DNA from: Chiua virens
Taxonomy: Eukaryota; Basidiomycota; Agaricomycetes; Boletales; Boletaceae
Length of the DNA: 64,000 nucleotides
Direction of reading: 5' to 3'
Assembly (NCBI GenBank): GCA_019787685.1
Contig: JAHNUO010000036.1
Location: 186,001-250,000, forward strand
The position numbers were made by a program, and so were the translations under genes. The number at the start of each line of letters is the position of its first letter. The first letter of the stretch is position 1. Below, one piece after another: positions 22,463 through 34,679 of the stretch. The notes below the pieces were generated by a model. That model ran no database searches, had not been told where the DNA came from, and was given only the letters and a program-made list of their open reading frames with translations.

Positions 22463-25400
22463 CACTCAATACTCAGGGCCAGGTTCCCTAGGCGGGATAA
22501 CGGCAAGCGGCGGGACCGCACGCACGCGAGGTGCGCACGTCGGGCGGACCCTTGAGGCCGTGGTTGCGCCTTTCCAGCGCCAGCTCCTGTGGTAAGTGCT
22601 CGAAAGCACATCTTTCGGGTCTCCTAGACTATGGTTCAAAATATGGATTACATCTGGATTAGCCATATGTACGGTACAATAAGAGAACACGAGCTAAAAT
22701 GTATACGGTCATCATAAACAAAAAGCAAATTTTTTAAAAAGGCATCCAAACACCGGATGAAAAAGGTCAGTATCGCAGCTGTCGCCGTCGGCGGTCCAGA
22801 AATGCCGGCTGGTAGCGTGAAGCTGGTCTTGGCAGCAAGGCAGGAACAAAGTGTCGTAGACGCGACTGTAGACGAAGCATCGACAGGTAGGCTCTGTTTA
22901 AGTGCTCGATAGAGTTCGAGGAAAGCACTGCACCATTTATGCACACGTATCGTCGTGATCTGTGAAACATGGCAAAGGTTAGGATCGAGTATGGGCCGGG
23001 AGACAAACCTCTTTTGTCCTTAGGACGCAATCGTATACTACCCTCCGACGTGCCTGACTTGTGCGCTGTGATCAGTAGCGCAAAAACGCATTGAGAAGAT
23101 GACGTACCGACGTATGCACCGCCTGCTCTCGCCTACATCCTCCCGAACCAAATGTCGCGCGAGAACTCGCACAGCGGGCCATGCAGTCAACTGGAATTTG
23201 GCGGGATGCACTCCCATCAGGTTCCTGCAAGTATCCAGGTCAACGAGGTTCAGGTCGTGAAGATGTGGGACGTACATCGCAGAGTTGGTCGTAAAGACAG
23301 GATTCCGAGGTCGATCTTGTCTACCAGTAAACCCGTTGTGTTGTGAAAAGGGTGGATTGTCGGGTTGCTGTCACGGTTGTAACAAAGAGACGAAGAGACG
23401 TCACAAATCGGCAACGTCACTATAACAAACAAGTGGCTGTGTTGCACAGGTGGATCCGTGGCATAAATGACAAGCCAAGCCGTTTGTACAAGTCATACCA
23501 AATCATACATATACATATACCTCGGCTCAAACAACGTAAAATCTGTCCTTGTATAACTCAAAGTTGCCAAATCCCATGCATTGGCCCCACCCTCCTGCCG
23601 CAACCACAAACTCCAAATTGTCTGAGCCATGCGAGACATCGTTCATTGCCGCATGTAATGCTGAGTCCAAGCGATGGACCGAACGGAAGGGCCTGAGATA
23701 CTCTACGACACCGATCCACATTCAGAACACAGGTGTCGTATTAAGGGAGGTGATTCAAGTTGAACGGTTAGATCGAGGAATACAACAGTCCACCATGGCG
23801 AGGAGAGAGGGATGAGAATTGCAAGGTGCAGACTGTCCGCATGTCCAGCTTCCACTGATGGTGAACCGATCAAGGATGGCCTCGGTGAGAAAGACGGTCG
23901 TCTTTCCACCTTCCTCGTCTTGTTTGAGACCAAAGACTTTCGCCCGCACGGCGTAAATGCGCTGTCAGACTGTCGTGATCTCTGACGAGCATGGGTGTGA
24001 ACAACTCGGTGGCACTGGAGGCATACATGTTGATTTGGACCCGAGACCCGCGTAGACATGCCATTGGTTGGCGTAGGCCCGAAGCATGGTGTTGACCTTG
24101 ACAGTTTCGATACTCTGATGTAATGGCCATACTATCGTGAGACATAAGTATGTGTCGGTTGCAAAGGGAGAAACGTACGTCAGGAATGCGGCACGAGTGA
24201 CTGCTCGAATATCGGCGGTGACGATACCGTGTTCCTCGTAACCGAGGTACATGTAGCGTGACTTGAAGTACCTGAAGATGTTTTCCACGGGCCGTACGGA
24301 CTGATCTGGGGCACGGCGATTACCTAGTTTCAAATACGAATGGCCGGCCGGAGAAATGGGTCGGACCGTGGAAGGAGCGTATCGAAACGACATGAGGGCC
24401 TGTTGGGAGATGTTCCTCAAAGGCAGCGTTTTTGGGAGCCTTGACAAAGTTTTGATCAGAGACGAGCAAAAAGAACAACGGTCTGTCAATATGATGCAAT
24501 AAACAGAATGGAAGGTAGACATACCGAGAGTTGTGGAATTGTCTGTCTATGCCAGAGGTAAACAACGTCAGCTCGGTGAAACGATATCCACCTTCTTGCA
24601 TGGGTGGGGACATGGGGGCTGGTAATAGCAACGGTGCCCCTTGGGACTAGTTCGCGTATCAACCAGGCTGAAGGACCTGAGGAGTGATTGGGTTGGGCGT
24701 GGGGACAGATGACGAAGGCGGTTGCTACGTTACCTGAGTACTTGATTCCCAAGACTTGGTTGGCTTTGAAGCGTCCTTGGGACCTCGTTCACTGCTACTC
24801 CAATGTCTCCGCCATTCCTCGGGCCGCTTGCCCCAACTCCCAAAAAAAACCCGGCGGTATCTTGTCCTTCAAAGGGATTATGGGGGTTTCTCGCCAACCG
24901 AACTGTGTTGCTCCTGCCTAACGTGTTGCTCCTCGACAGGTTCAACGCAAGGGCTGGTGATACGTTCGCAGGATTTGGGACTGATTGCCACCGTCGCGAG
25001 GCAAGGATCGCGGGTGTGTCAGGGCGAACGGCAGTGCCGACTTGAAGAGTGGGTCTTGGCATGCTCGAGAGCAATACGGCGTGCTATGATCTGGTCTGCG
25101 CATAAATGTGCAAGGTAAGGATTTACGGAAATGCATAGATAAATGAACGACAAACGAGGTGCGGGCACGGTTGCGCTTCTGGCCAGCGTTTTGCTCATCC
25201 TCTTTATTCCCCGGATCAGAAGCTTGTTGCACTCTCTTTACGCCTGTGAAATCCGTGAATGCATCGTTGGAGTCGTTCGCTGCGACCTGTTTCTATCGTG
25301 ATGTAGGTAAGCAAGCTAAGCATGGGTAAGACGACAGAAAGAAACTGACAGTTTTCCAAGGTAATCTTTACTCTTGGAATTCTTGATTTTGTTTTCCGAC

Positions 25401-26304
25401 GGACGATAGAGCACACCAACGGGCTGAGTGATGTTGGATAGGATGAACAACACTGAAGACAGTGTATCCCTCCCCACGCTCTCAGTGTAAACAGGGTTTC
25501 AGCGGAGAATAGTTTGAACTTGAGGCCGATTTGAGCATAGTTGCTAGAGAGGCAATCAGCCCGAGTGCAGGAGTGTGACGGGAACGAACATGGCCTCATT
25601 CCCACGTAGGAACAAGATATAAATCTTGAAAGACCGTGCTGAGGTTGCGAATGGAAATTTTCCCGTCCTTTCGCCCTGTTGCGAGATGGGAACCATCCGA
25701 GGAGAAAGCAATTGAGTGTCTCTCAGTCTTGTTCCCCTCCGTGACGATGGGTCCAACGACAGTGAGTGGTTGTATCCAAGAAAGAGATCGAGTAGCTGAA
25801 GGTGTGCGCAACAACGAAGCCCATTGAAATTTGGCCTGGCTTGAAGCTGGACGTCAACCCCCAAACTCCAAGAACCTATCAAGGTTACCTGATTGGCACA
25901 ACTTGAAGGAGGCAGCGAAGGCGCTAGAAGCACAAGTCATTCAATGTCACGGATCACAAGAGACTTACATACCGCTATGTAAGAACAGGCACAAGGCGAA
26001 ACTGAAATTGGAACAATTATGAGTCAAGACGCAGTACTCAGTACTCAACACTGCGGAGAAGTGCGTCGGGATGACCAATTAGTCAAACTTTGAGTCGTAC
26101 GCATTATGTTTTACCGAGTCTGTACCCGCCTTCCTCTCTTTTGCGTTGACGGCCATTTCGTTGTGGAGAGCCAGACCTGCTGTTAATCACGTCAATTCAA
26201 CGGACTTGTGTTTCGCGTGACATTATCACGTTAGGAAACGAGCCAAACAGTAGTGCAATGAAATGTGAAGCGACCGGGAGAACGACCCGAGATGAGATAC
26301 AATA
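22463..26304. repeat. Left arm of a giant inverted repeat (3,842 bp)
   Basis: Reverse-complement identical to 29446-33287, with base x pairing to 55750 minus x along the whole length, so there is no net indel. The only difference seen is A at 22834 against C at 32916 (in the same orientation T versus C). Outer end: CACTCAATACTCAGG. Inner end: GATACAATA. Confidence 0.97.
25596..25814 (-). pseudogene. WD40-repeat-like coding remnant (left arm copy)
   Basis: One WD40-type blade is readable: TVVGPIVTEGN, SIAFSSDGSHLATGRKDGKI. The frame is open for 72 codons and then stops. Neighbouring frames carry no continuation I can recognise. WD40 blades form protein-binding propellers, and NACHT-WD40 genes are common in mushrooms. 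It is an isolated fragment, so probably dead. Confidence 0.45.
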
Positions 26305-27584
26305 ATATGCAAGTAAAAAAAAATTCGCCCTCACCCTGAGTCTATGATGATGTTCGGGGCGGCGACAGAACACTCATCTGGCGAATCATGGTCGGGCATG
26401 GTGAGATATTCGGCCCGAATACCAAGGATCTCACCCGGCGCTCACGTAGAAAATGTGCACTCTTGATCATGCGTTCAAATAGCTCCCGGTCACTGCATTC
26501 AATAGTCTATCTGTCCCAGGGTGCGTATCAGCCAATGGTAATGGAAACAAATGAAGGGAGAGGGGGCTCGCCACCCTGCATGCACAGAAGACTTACGCGC
26601 TAACATGAACCATCCGCCTACTCCCCGTTGTGCCGCCTTTGCACGCTGCATCATCAGCGCTGAGCTCAGGTAACGACGTCCACGTCCAATAGAATCGCAC
26701 GCAGTGACTACTGTTGTAAGGAGCCCCACAGAGAGCACACGTCCAAGGCGATAGAACTAGAATCGGCAGAACAAACGATGGTACCCTTTTGCAAAGTCAG
26801 CACGGAAGTGAGAAGAGCGCGATTTATCAACATACAAGTGAACTCGAATCCATACTGCGACAGCACTCTATGCGAACGCTATCTCTGCGCTCAAGATGCG
26901 TGTGGCCACTCGACGTCCAGTCTGAATCTTCAAGGGAAGACTGACGTTGAATGCGTCGCGCCAGCCTCGAGAAAGAGTCAAAGTACTCACCTCTCTGCAG
27001 AATATCCTGCACGTCGTTGAGCTAGTCAACCTCCGTCGGATTCTGTGGGACTCATCACAGATATCGGTCGCTAGTCGTGGGAAATATGTATGATTGTTGT
27101 CCGACAGACTTAAGATGCTGTTACAACCATTTACAGCGCTTTGCATAAGTATTGGCTCTCGCGACTTGGAAAAACATAACACAACAACGAGGGACTTAGT
27201 CGAATTTCTACCACTGTGCTTGTACTAGTACCATAGATCTGTAATCGTTGCTCGACGTACAGTTGACCATGTACAAGACAACCTTGAGGCAGGCTTTTCA
27301 GAAGAATGGTGTGTGTCAACGTTCCTGATGACCGGTTGCCGTGCTACACACCTGTCCAGTGCAAGAATCATTATCATCGATCAATCATTTACCAGGCACT
27401 CAGGCCTCAGGACTGGCAAATCTTGCTTTTTTCAGAACAAGGCGGCGTTGTACTTGGGGAGTAAGTAATGACAGCAGATGAGAGCGAAGACCCTCGATTG
27501 GATCCACAGACAGAAACAATCGTGATTATACTGATACGACAACAGGCTCAGGAGCCTAAATGTAACCAACAATACGCAGCGTTA
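26305..27584. other. Left part of the palindrome spacer, no gene recognised
   Basis: Short frames on both strands (for example 26868-27182 minus, 26778-27020 plus) show no recognisable motif and overlap each other. A run of nine A bases lies at about 26316-26324, close to the arm boundary. Confidence 0.5.
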
Positions 27585-28910
27585 TTACGCAAAATCGCCC
27601 ACTTCTTCCGAGTCGTCTTGATTCTCCTCGATATCGAGAAAGATACGAACGTGAGGCGGAAATGAGACCGACCAAAGAACGAGAGCCACCGTCGTAGCAT
27701 CCACGTCCTTCAGCGTCAAAGTTCGAAGCTGGTCACACGCTCCGCAAAGCGCCGAGCATGTCGCGAGCAGGGCCATCGCGTCAACACGGTTCAGACAGAG
27801 CGACGTCAAAGCGCGCAAGTGATTAAAAACACTGCGGATCGATGTCGTCTCTGCATAGAGGCATCGCAGAGTAAGCTCATCAAGCCGAGACAGCGATACC
27901 TGATCCGTCGCGTTCATGTCCACGAGGTGGTCCAGCAGCAACGAACGGTCTCGGGGTTCACTCGGCTGGATCCCAAATACCACGTCTTCAATGGAGAGGA
28001 CGCGAAGACTGGGCAGGACGAACAGAGATAGGAGGTTGATGGCGTACGTCACATCGATGAAACCGATCTCGAGTTCCTCCAATCGTGGCAAATCGATTGT
28101 GTGCGGGTCGTCACGACCGGGAATACCATCTCCATCCATTCGGGGACCCCAGCCGACGATAACGAGGCGCTCGAGCCCTGGGCTTGCGCACAACATGCTC
28201 CGGAAATCGGAAAGAGTGGGCATGACATCCTGCGCATGGTACCTCAACTCCAGCTCTCGAAGATCCGTAAGACCGCACCCAATCGATGTGGACACCAGAA
28301 AGCGATACGTGGCAGAGATGGGTGAGACTGGCATCGCCCCGAAACCAGGCGATGGGGGTGGCGAGACGTGCTGGGCGAAACAACTCTCCTTGTGCAATCA
28401 AGTACTCGTTGCATCTTGCAAGACGATGGTTTGCAGGAGAGGCACTGAGTCGATGGCCACAGTGGATGAGAGGAACGTGAAAATGGGAGCCCAAGTGTCA
28501 GTGAGAAGTTCAATGAACTTCCAACGCAACGCTTGAGGTACGAGAAGGCGCATGATGATCTCCATGTCCTTGCTGCCAAAGACATGCGGTGCTTCGTCCC
28601 AGTCCCAGGATGGATCGCGAAAGTCCATATGGATATTGAGGAGACGGTCGCAGGAACGGATCAAGCAAGTTACCGTACGCGTAAGTTGGCTCTTGGAGAG
28701 TGGAAGCGAAAGGACGATGGAAGTCCATAGGGAAGGCATTGAGAGGGATATCTGCCTCCATTTTGTGGATACATGGGAGATGGAAATCGACGAAGAAATG
28801 GGGTCGGAGGATGAATGGGTTGCGAAACCGAATATATCTGAGATGATTTCGATCGGGATTGAGCGAGCAGGAAAGGTGCGACTCCAATGATGTGGGTAGA
28901 ACCATGGTCA
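27585..28910 (-). pseudogene. F-box/LRR protein (pseudogene with two compensating frame changes)
   Basis: An F-box is readable on the minus strand near 28865-28740: IPIEIISDIFGFA, HVSTKWRQISLSMPSLWTSI. Leucine-rich segments follow: LTDLRELELRYHAQDVMPTL (about 28270), GLERLVIVGW, LPRLEELEIGFIDV, LPSLRVLSIEDVVFG, LSRLDELTLRC. The stop is at 27585. F-box proteins recruit substrates to SCF ubiquitin ligases, and large families occur in mushrooms. The expected text runs in one frame to about 28420, then in another frame (RCNEYLIAQGEL, HVSLSGVHIDW, about 28425-28290), then back again. So two small indels or unrecognised splicing events are needed. The start codon is uncertain. Confidence 0.7.
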
Positions 28911-29264
28911 AAGAAAGTAATTCCTTGTCGTGTGACCGTAACACGTTGTAACGGCACCATCTGACAAAGGGAACCAAGGTAAGTCAGTAATTTCATTTTA
29001 GAGTGCAAAATAACAGTACCATGAGCTAGAGCAGCTGAGGTTGAAGTCGAGAGAATTTGGGTTGTTTGTTGAAGCGAAGACCATAACGGGAGATCAGTCT
29101 TTTATATTGCGCCATTACCCGTCGTCGATGACAGCACTTGTTGTCGCAAAGGGTAAATGTACCAACAGAAAGCCTCGAGGAAATTTTTCAGAATCACCGC
29201 GTGTGTCCCACGCGACCGGGAAACCGGAAGGATAGACTGTGATAAATGAGCAGTTCAATAGATA

Positions 29265-29445
29265 CAGTAGACTCTGTAATAACCCATACGTGATTTAACC
29301 CTCTATGATAACCCATACCTTTTGGCTATCCCATTTTCAAGTTGCAGGGCATAACACCTCTCTCAGAACCCATACTCTGCTGTAAGCCTGTAACCCATAC
29401 TTTTATGGCTATCCCGAACAACATGGGTTATGACAGAGTCTACTG
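29265..29445. mobile_element. 181-bp MITE with pogo/Tc1-like inverted ends and TA flanks
   Basis: Ends are CAGTAGACTCTGTAATAACC and, inverted, CAGTAGACTCTGTCATAACC. It is flanked by TA at 29263-29264 and 29446-29447. The interior has repeated ATAACCCATAC and TTTTGGCTATCCC and no coding capacity. The TIR start CAGTnGACTCT is shared with the larger element at 38280-39179, which suggests it is mobilised by the same transposase class. Confidence 0.88.
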
Positions 29446-29935
29446 TATTGTATCTCATCTCGGGTCGTTCTCCCGGTCGCTTCACATTTCATTGCACTAC
29501 TGTTTGGCTCGTTTCCTAACGTGATAATGTCACGCGAAACACAAGTCCGTTGAATTGACGTGATTAACAGCAGGTCTGGCTCTCCACAACGAAATGGCCG
29601 TCAACGCAAAAGAGAGGAAGGCGGGTACAGACTCGGTAAAACATAATGCGTACGACTCAAAGTTTGACTAATTGGTCATCCCGACGCACTTCTCCGCAGT
29701 GTTGAGTACTGAGTACTGCGTCTTGACTCATAATTGTTCCAATTTCAGTTTCGCCTTGTGCCTGTTCTTACATAGCGGTATGTAAGTCTCTTGTGATCCG
29801 TGACATTGAATGACTTGTGCTTCTAGCGCCTTCGCTGCCTCCTTCAAGTTGTGCCAATCAGGTAACCTTGATAGGTTCTTGGAGTTTGGGGGTTGACGTC
29901 CAGCTTCAAGCCAGGCCAAATTTCAATGGGCTTCG

Positions 29936-30154
29936 TTGTTGCGCACACCTTCAGCTACTCGATCTCTTTCTTGGATACAACCACTCACTGTCGTTGGACC
30001 CATCGTCACGGAGGGGAACAAGACTGAGAGACACTCAATTGCTTTCTCCTCGGATGGTTCCCATCTCGCAACAGGGCGAAAGGACGGGAAAATTTCCATT
30101 CGCAACCTCAGCACGGTCTTTCAAGATTTATATCTTGTTCCTACGTGGGAATGA
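29936..30154 (+). pseudogene. WD40-repeat-like coding remnant (right arm copy)
   Basis: Identical mirror copy of the fragment at 25596-25814, on the opposite strand because it lies in the other arm. Same single blade and same stop. Confidence 0.45.
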
Positions 30155-30675
30155 GGCCATGTTCGTTCCCGTCACACTCCTGCACTCGGGCTGATTGCCT
30201 CTCTAGCAACTATGCTCAAATCGGCCTCAAGTTCAAACTATTCTCCGCTGAAACCCTGTTTACACTGAGAGCGTGGGGAGGGATACACTGTCTTCAGTGT
30301 TGTTCATCCTATCCAACATCACTCAGCCCGTTGGTGTGCTCTATCGTCCGTCGGAAAACAAAATCAAGAATTCCAAGAGTAAAGATTACCTTGGAAAACT
30401 GTCAGTTTCTTTCTGTCGTCTTACCCATGCTTAGCTTGCTTACCTACATCACGATAGAAACAGGTCGCAGCGAACGACTCCAACGATGCATTCACGGATT
30501 TCACAGGCGTAAAGAGAGTGCAACAAGCTTCTGATCCGGGGAATAAAGAGGATGAGCAAAACGCTGGCCAGAAGCGCAACCGTGCCCGCACCTCGTTTGT
30601 CGTTCATTTATCTATGCATTTCCGTAAATCCTTACCTTGCACATTTATGCGCAGACCAGATCATAGCACGCCGTA

Positions 30676-31995
30676 TTGCTCTCGAGCATGCCAAGACCCA
30701 CTCTTCAAGTCGGCACTGCCGTTCGCCCTGACACACCCGCGATCCTTGCCTCGCGACGGTGGCAATCAGTCCCAAATCCTGCGAACGTATCACCAGCCCT
30801 TGCGTTGAACCTGTCGAGGAGCAACACGTTAGGCAGGAGCAACACAGTTCGGTTGGCGAGAAACCCCCATAATCCCTTTGAAGGACAAGATACCGCCGGG
30901 TTTTTTTTGGGAGTTGGGGCAAGCGGCCCGAGGAATGGCGGAGACATTGGAGTAGCAGTGAACGAGGTCCCAAGGACGCTTCAAAGCCAACCAAGTCTTG
31001 GGAATCAAGTACTCAGGTAACGTAGCAACCGCCTTCGTCATCTGTCCCCACGCCCAACCCAATCACTCCTCAGGTCCTTCAGCCTGGTTGATACGCGAAC
31101 TAGTCCCAAGGGGCACCGTTGCTATTACCAGCCCCCATGTCCCCACCCATGCAAGAAGGTGGATATCGTTTCACCGAGCTGACGTTGTTTACCTCTGGCA
31201 TAGACAGACAATTCCACAACTCTCGGTATGTCTACCTTCCATTCTGTTTATTGCATCATATTGACAGACCGTTGTTCTTTTTGCTCGTCTCTGATCAAAA
31301 CTTTGTCAAGGCTCCCAAAAACGCTGCCTTTGAGGAACATCTCCCAACAGGCCCTCATGTCGTTTCGATACGCTCCTTCCACGGTCCGACCCATTTCTCC
31401 GGCCGGCCATTCGTATTTGAAACTAGGTAATCGCCGTGCCCCAGATCAGTCCGTACGGCCCGTGGAAAACATCTTCAGGTACTTCAAGTCACGCTACATG
31501 TACCTCGGTTACGAGGAACACGGTATCGTCACCGCCGATATTCGAGCAGTCACTCGTGCCGCATTCCTGACGTACGTTTCTCCCTTTGCAACCGACACAT
31601 ACTTATGTCTCACGATAGTATGGCCATTACATCAGAGTATCGAAACTGTCAAGGTCAACACCATGCTTCGGGCCTACGCCAACCAATGGCATGTCTACGC
31701 GGGTCTCGGGTCCAAATCAACATGTATGCCTCCAGTGCCACCGAGTTGTTCACACCCATGCTCGTCAGAGATCACGACAGTCTGACAGCGCATTTACGCC
31801 GTGCGGGCGAAAGTCTTTGGTCTCAAACAAGACGAGGAAGGTGGAAAGACGACCGTCTTTCTCACCGAGGCCATCCTTGATCGGTTCACCATCAGTGGAA
31901 GCTGGACATGCGGACAGTCTGCACCTTGCAATTCTCATCCCTCTCTCCTCGCCATGGTGGACTGTTGTATTCCTCGATCTAACCGTTCAACTTGA
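30676..31995 (+). pseudogene. Unrecognised coding remnant in the right arm (mirror at 23755-25074 minus)
   Basis: Several overlapping plus-strand frames have protein-like text: ALNLSRSNTLGRSNTVRLA (about 30800), YRFTELTLFTSGIDRQFHNS (about 31150-31225), FFLLVSDQNFVKAPKNAAFE (about 31280), YFKSRYMYLGYEEHGIVTAD (about 31480). Possible introns (GTATGT at about 31225, TTGACAG at about 31268) could join some of them. I could not name a family. Frame changes suggest either several introns or decay. The left arm carries the same sequence on the minus strand at 55750 minus each coordinate. Confidence 0.35.
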
Positions 31996-32472
31996 ATCAC
32001 CTCCCTTAATACGACACCTGTGTTCTGAATGTGGATCGGTGTCGTAGAGTATCTCAGGCCCTTCCGTTCGGTCCATCGCTTGGACTCAGCATTACATGCG
32101 GCAATGAACGATGTCTCGCATGGCTCAGACAATTTGGAGTTTGTGGTTGCGGCAGGAGGGTGGGGCCAATGCATGGGATTTGGCAACTTTGAGTTATACA
32201 AGGACAGATTTTACGTTGTTTGAGCCGAGGTATATGTATATGTATGATTTGGTATGACTTGTACAAACGGCTTGGCTTGTCATTTATGCCACGGATCCAC
32301 CTGTGCAACACAGCCACTTGTTTGTTATAGTGACGTTGCCGATTTGTGACGTCTCTTCGTCTCTTTGTTACAACCGTGACAGCAACCCGACAATCCACCC
32401 TTTTCACAACACAACGGGTTTACTGGTAGACAAGATCGACCTCGGAATCCTGTCTTTACGACCAACTCTGCG

Positions 32473-32712
32473 ATGTACGTCCCACATCTTCACGACCTGA
32501 ACCTCGTTGACCTGGATACTTGCAGGAACCTGATGGGAGTGCATCCCGCCAAATTCCAGTTGACTGCATGGCCCGCTGTGCGAGTTCTCGCGCGACATTT
32601 GGTTCGGGAGGATGTAGGCGAGAGCAGGCGGTGCATACGTCGGTACGTCATCTTCTCAATGCGTTTTTGCGCTACTGATCACAGCGCACAAGTCAGGCAC
32701 GTCGGAGGGTAG
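32473..32712 (+). pseudogene. Possible LRR/F-box-type fragment in the right arm (mirror at 23038-23277 minus)
   Basis: The start reads MYVPHLHDLNLVDLDTC, similar in style to leucine-rich strands (VPHLxxLxLVDLD) of basidiomycete F-box proteins. Only one strand-like motif is visible, so this is weak. A true F-box/LRR pseudogene sits in the palindrome spacer. Confidence 0.25.
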
Positions 32713-33287
32713 TATACGATTGCGTCCTAAGGACAAAAGAGGTTTGTCTCCCGGCCCATACTCGATCCTAACCTTTGCCATGTTTCACAGATCACGACGA
32801 TACGTGTGCATAAATGGTGCAGTGCTTTCCTCGAACTCTATCGAGCACTTAAACAGAGCCTACCTGTCGATGCTTCGTCTACAGTCGCGTCTACGACACT
32901 TTGTTCCTGCCTTGCCGCCAAGACCAGCTTCACGCTACCAGCCGGCATTTCTGGACCGCCGACGGCGACAGCTGCGATACTGACCTTTTTCATCCGGTGT
33001 TTGGATGCCTTTTTAAAAAATTTGCTTTTTGTTTATGATGACCGTATACATTTTAGCTCGTGTTCTCTTATTGTACCGTACATATGGCTAATCCAGATGT
33101 AATCCATATTTTGAACCATAGTCTAGGAGACCCGAAAGATGTGCTTTCGAGCACTTACCACAGGAGCTGGCGCTGGAAAGGCGCAACCACGGCCTCAAGG
33201 GTCCGCCCGACGTGCGCACCTCGCGTGCGTGCGGTCCCGCCGCTTGCCGTTATCCCGCCTAGGGAACCTGGCCCTGAGTATTGAGTG

Positions 33288-33755
33288 TGTTGAGATCAAT
33301 CTGAGACAAATGTATAAGCCACACTCGACTGAGTAGTCAGGCAATATAATCACCTCACTAATCAGAGGGGCTACGCTAATAAATACAGTAGAACAGTATA
33401 TAAGACCAGCTACTACATCTAGAAGGAAGATAAGGCTTGAGTCCTGATTCCCCCCATCTTATCATGTCCGATTTAAGTGATACTTTTTCGCGCTTATCGT
33501 GCTGCAACAGAGTGGCGGCCGGGCAGCATTCTGGACCTTTGTACTAAATACAAAACAAACACGCGGTGCTGCGGCAGAGACATCAGACGCTTGGAATCTT
33601 GACGGGAGAAAAATGATATACTATGGGCATAAAATACAGTTTGTGTCTACGGAGGGGGCCTGAGGCAGCGCCATGGGGTTAGGGGGCTCGGACGCAGTCT
33701 GAGACGGCGAATATTGGGAATAGGACGACTTGACGACGCCGCGAAGGGCGGACAG
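33288..33755. other. Flank of the right palindrome arm, nothing recognised
   Basis: No coding frame or repeat is supported here. The sequence beyond the arm end is unrelated to the sequence flanking the left arm. Confidence 0.5.
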
Positions 33756-34679
33756 TCAGGGAGAGGGGGACGAGGGTATTGCTGTAATGGTCAGGTACCT
33801 CCCCAGCCTCCTGCGCAAAGGATGCCTATCGCGGACACCGACAGCAGATAAAACAGCTGTCAGATCCATCATAAGACCCCATTTCTCCTCAGGCTTTATA
33901 CCCTGCAATTGTAAAGTTTCTTGAACCCCGCGCACTAGTCGACTCTTGGGATGAGAACTGTCTCCAATGGGTGTACATTTCATCCCTTCCGTTGCAGCAG
34001 CAGCCATCAAAGGGTCAATAAACTCCGTTCGGAACCTTCGGAGCGCCAACACCCCCAAAGGAACAACACGATCCAGCGTAGTCGCTGCTTGCGCTCATTG
34101 TTCTGCTGGAGGGCCCCACTTCAACGGCAGCTCCTTCATGTTCCTTCCCTTCAACGTCTTTGTAGACTCCTCATTCCCCTCCTCGACAGGCCTGCCAATA
34201 CCAGAACCCTCGACGGCCCGGTTGACATAGGTTCTGTTGACGTAGTCGAGGAGTCGACTAACGGCATGCGCGCCAATGCTATAGCGCTTAAAGCAGGAGA
34301 TGACATATTGCACAAGCGTTAAGCTAGTCTTGGGGGCACCCAACAACAACTCCCCAGTACGGTCAGCGTAGTACTTGTCGAGGCGATCGTAGAGGTCTTT
34401 CCCGCTCATATGCTTGGGGGCAGGACCAGTGGCCGTGGACTGTGAGATAAGGTAGCGGTAGGTGGCATCATGTATACCCATATGGTATGAAGGTTCGATG
34501 GCAGGTGCTTTGCTAGAGTTGGTCGGGGAACAGACAATATGATCAAGAGCTGGTAGGATGTAGCCCCAGAGGGCGGCGAGTGACACGGAGGGGTCGGCAC
34601 CTCCTGCAGAAGGACATGCCAGCATCAGGCGCGACGCCATGGACGGTACTGTCTGGTTTCCGTTGTTGCTGGATATCAT
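33756..34679 (-). pseudogene. Cullin-like N-terminal fragment
   Basis: A minus-strand frame starting MISSNNGNQTVPS (34679) carries helical-repeat text of the cullin N-terminal domain: GYILPALDHIV, GKDLYDRLDKYYADR, YVISCFKRYSIGAHAVSRLL, DYVNRTYVNRA. After a TGA (34095-34097) the same frame continues with LALRRFRTEFIDPL. Cullins are the scaffold of RING ubiquitin ligases. The C-terminal cullin-homology domain that binds the RING subunit is absent. The TGA falls where CGA is plausible. It is a truncated and probably dead copy. Assignment is by pattern of helices, not by search. Confidence 0.62.

Larger units (their letters stand above)
29446..33287. repeat. Right arm of the giant inverted repeat (3,842 bp)
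   Basis: Mirror of 22463-26304. It starts TATTGTATCTCATCTCGGG exactly at the TA that flanks the small MITE at 29265-29445, and it ends TGAGTATTGAGTG before unrelated sequence TGTTGAGATCAATC. Confidence 0.97.

Noticed and set aside
22466..26022. More than 25 mirrored ORFs in the palindrome arms
   Set aside because: Every ORF in one arm reappears in the other because of the inverted repeat. Most overlap each other and show no motif; only the WD40-like piece and one unrecognised cluster were kept.
27916..28536. 206-codon plus-strand ORF
   Set aside because: Antisense of the F-box/LRR pseudogene; no motif of its own.
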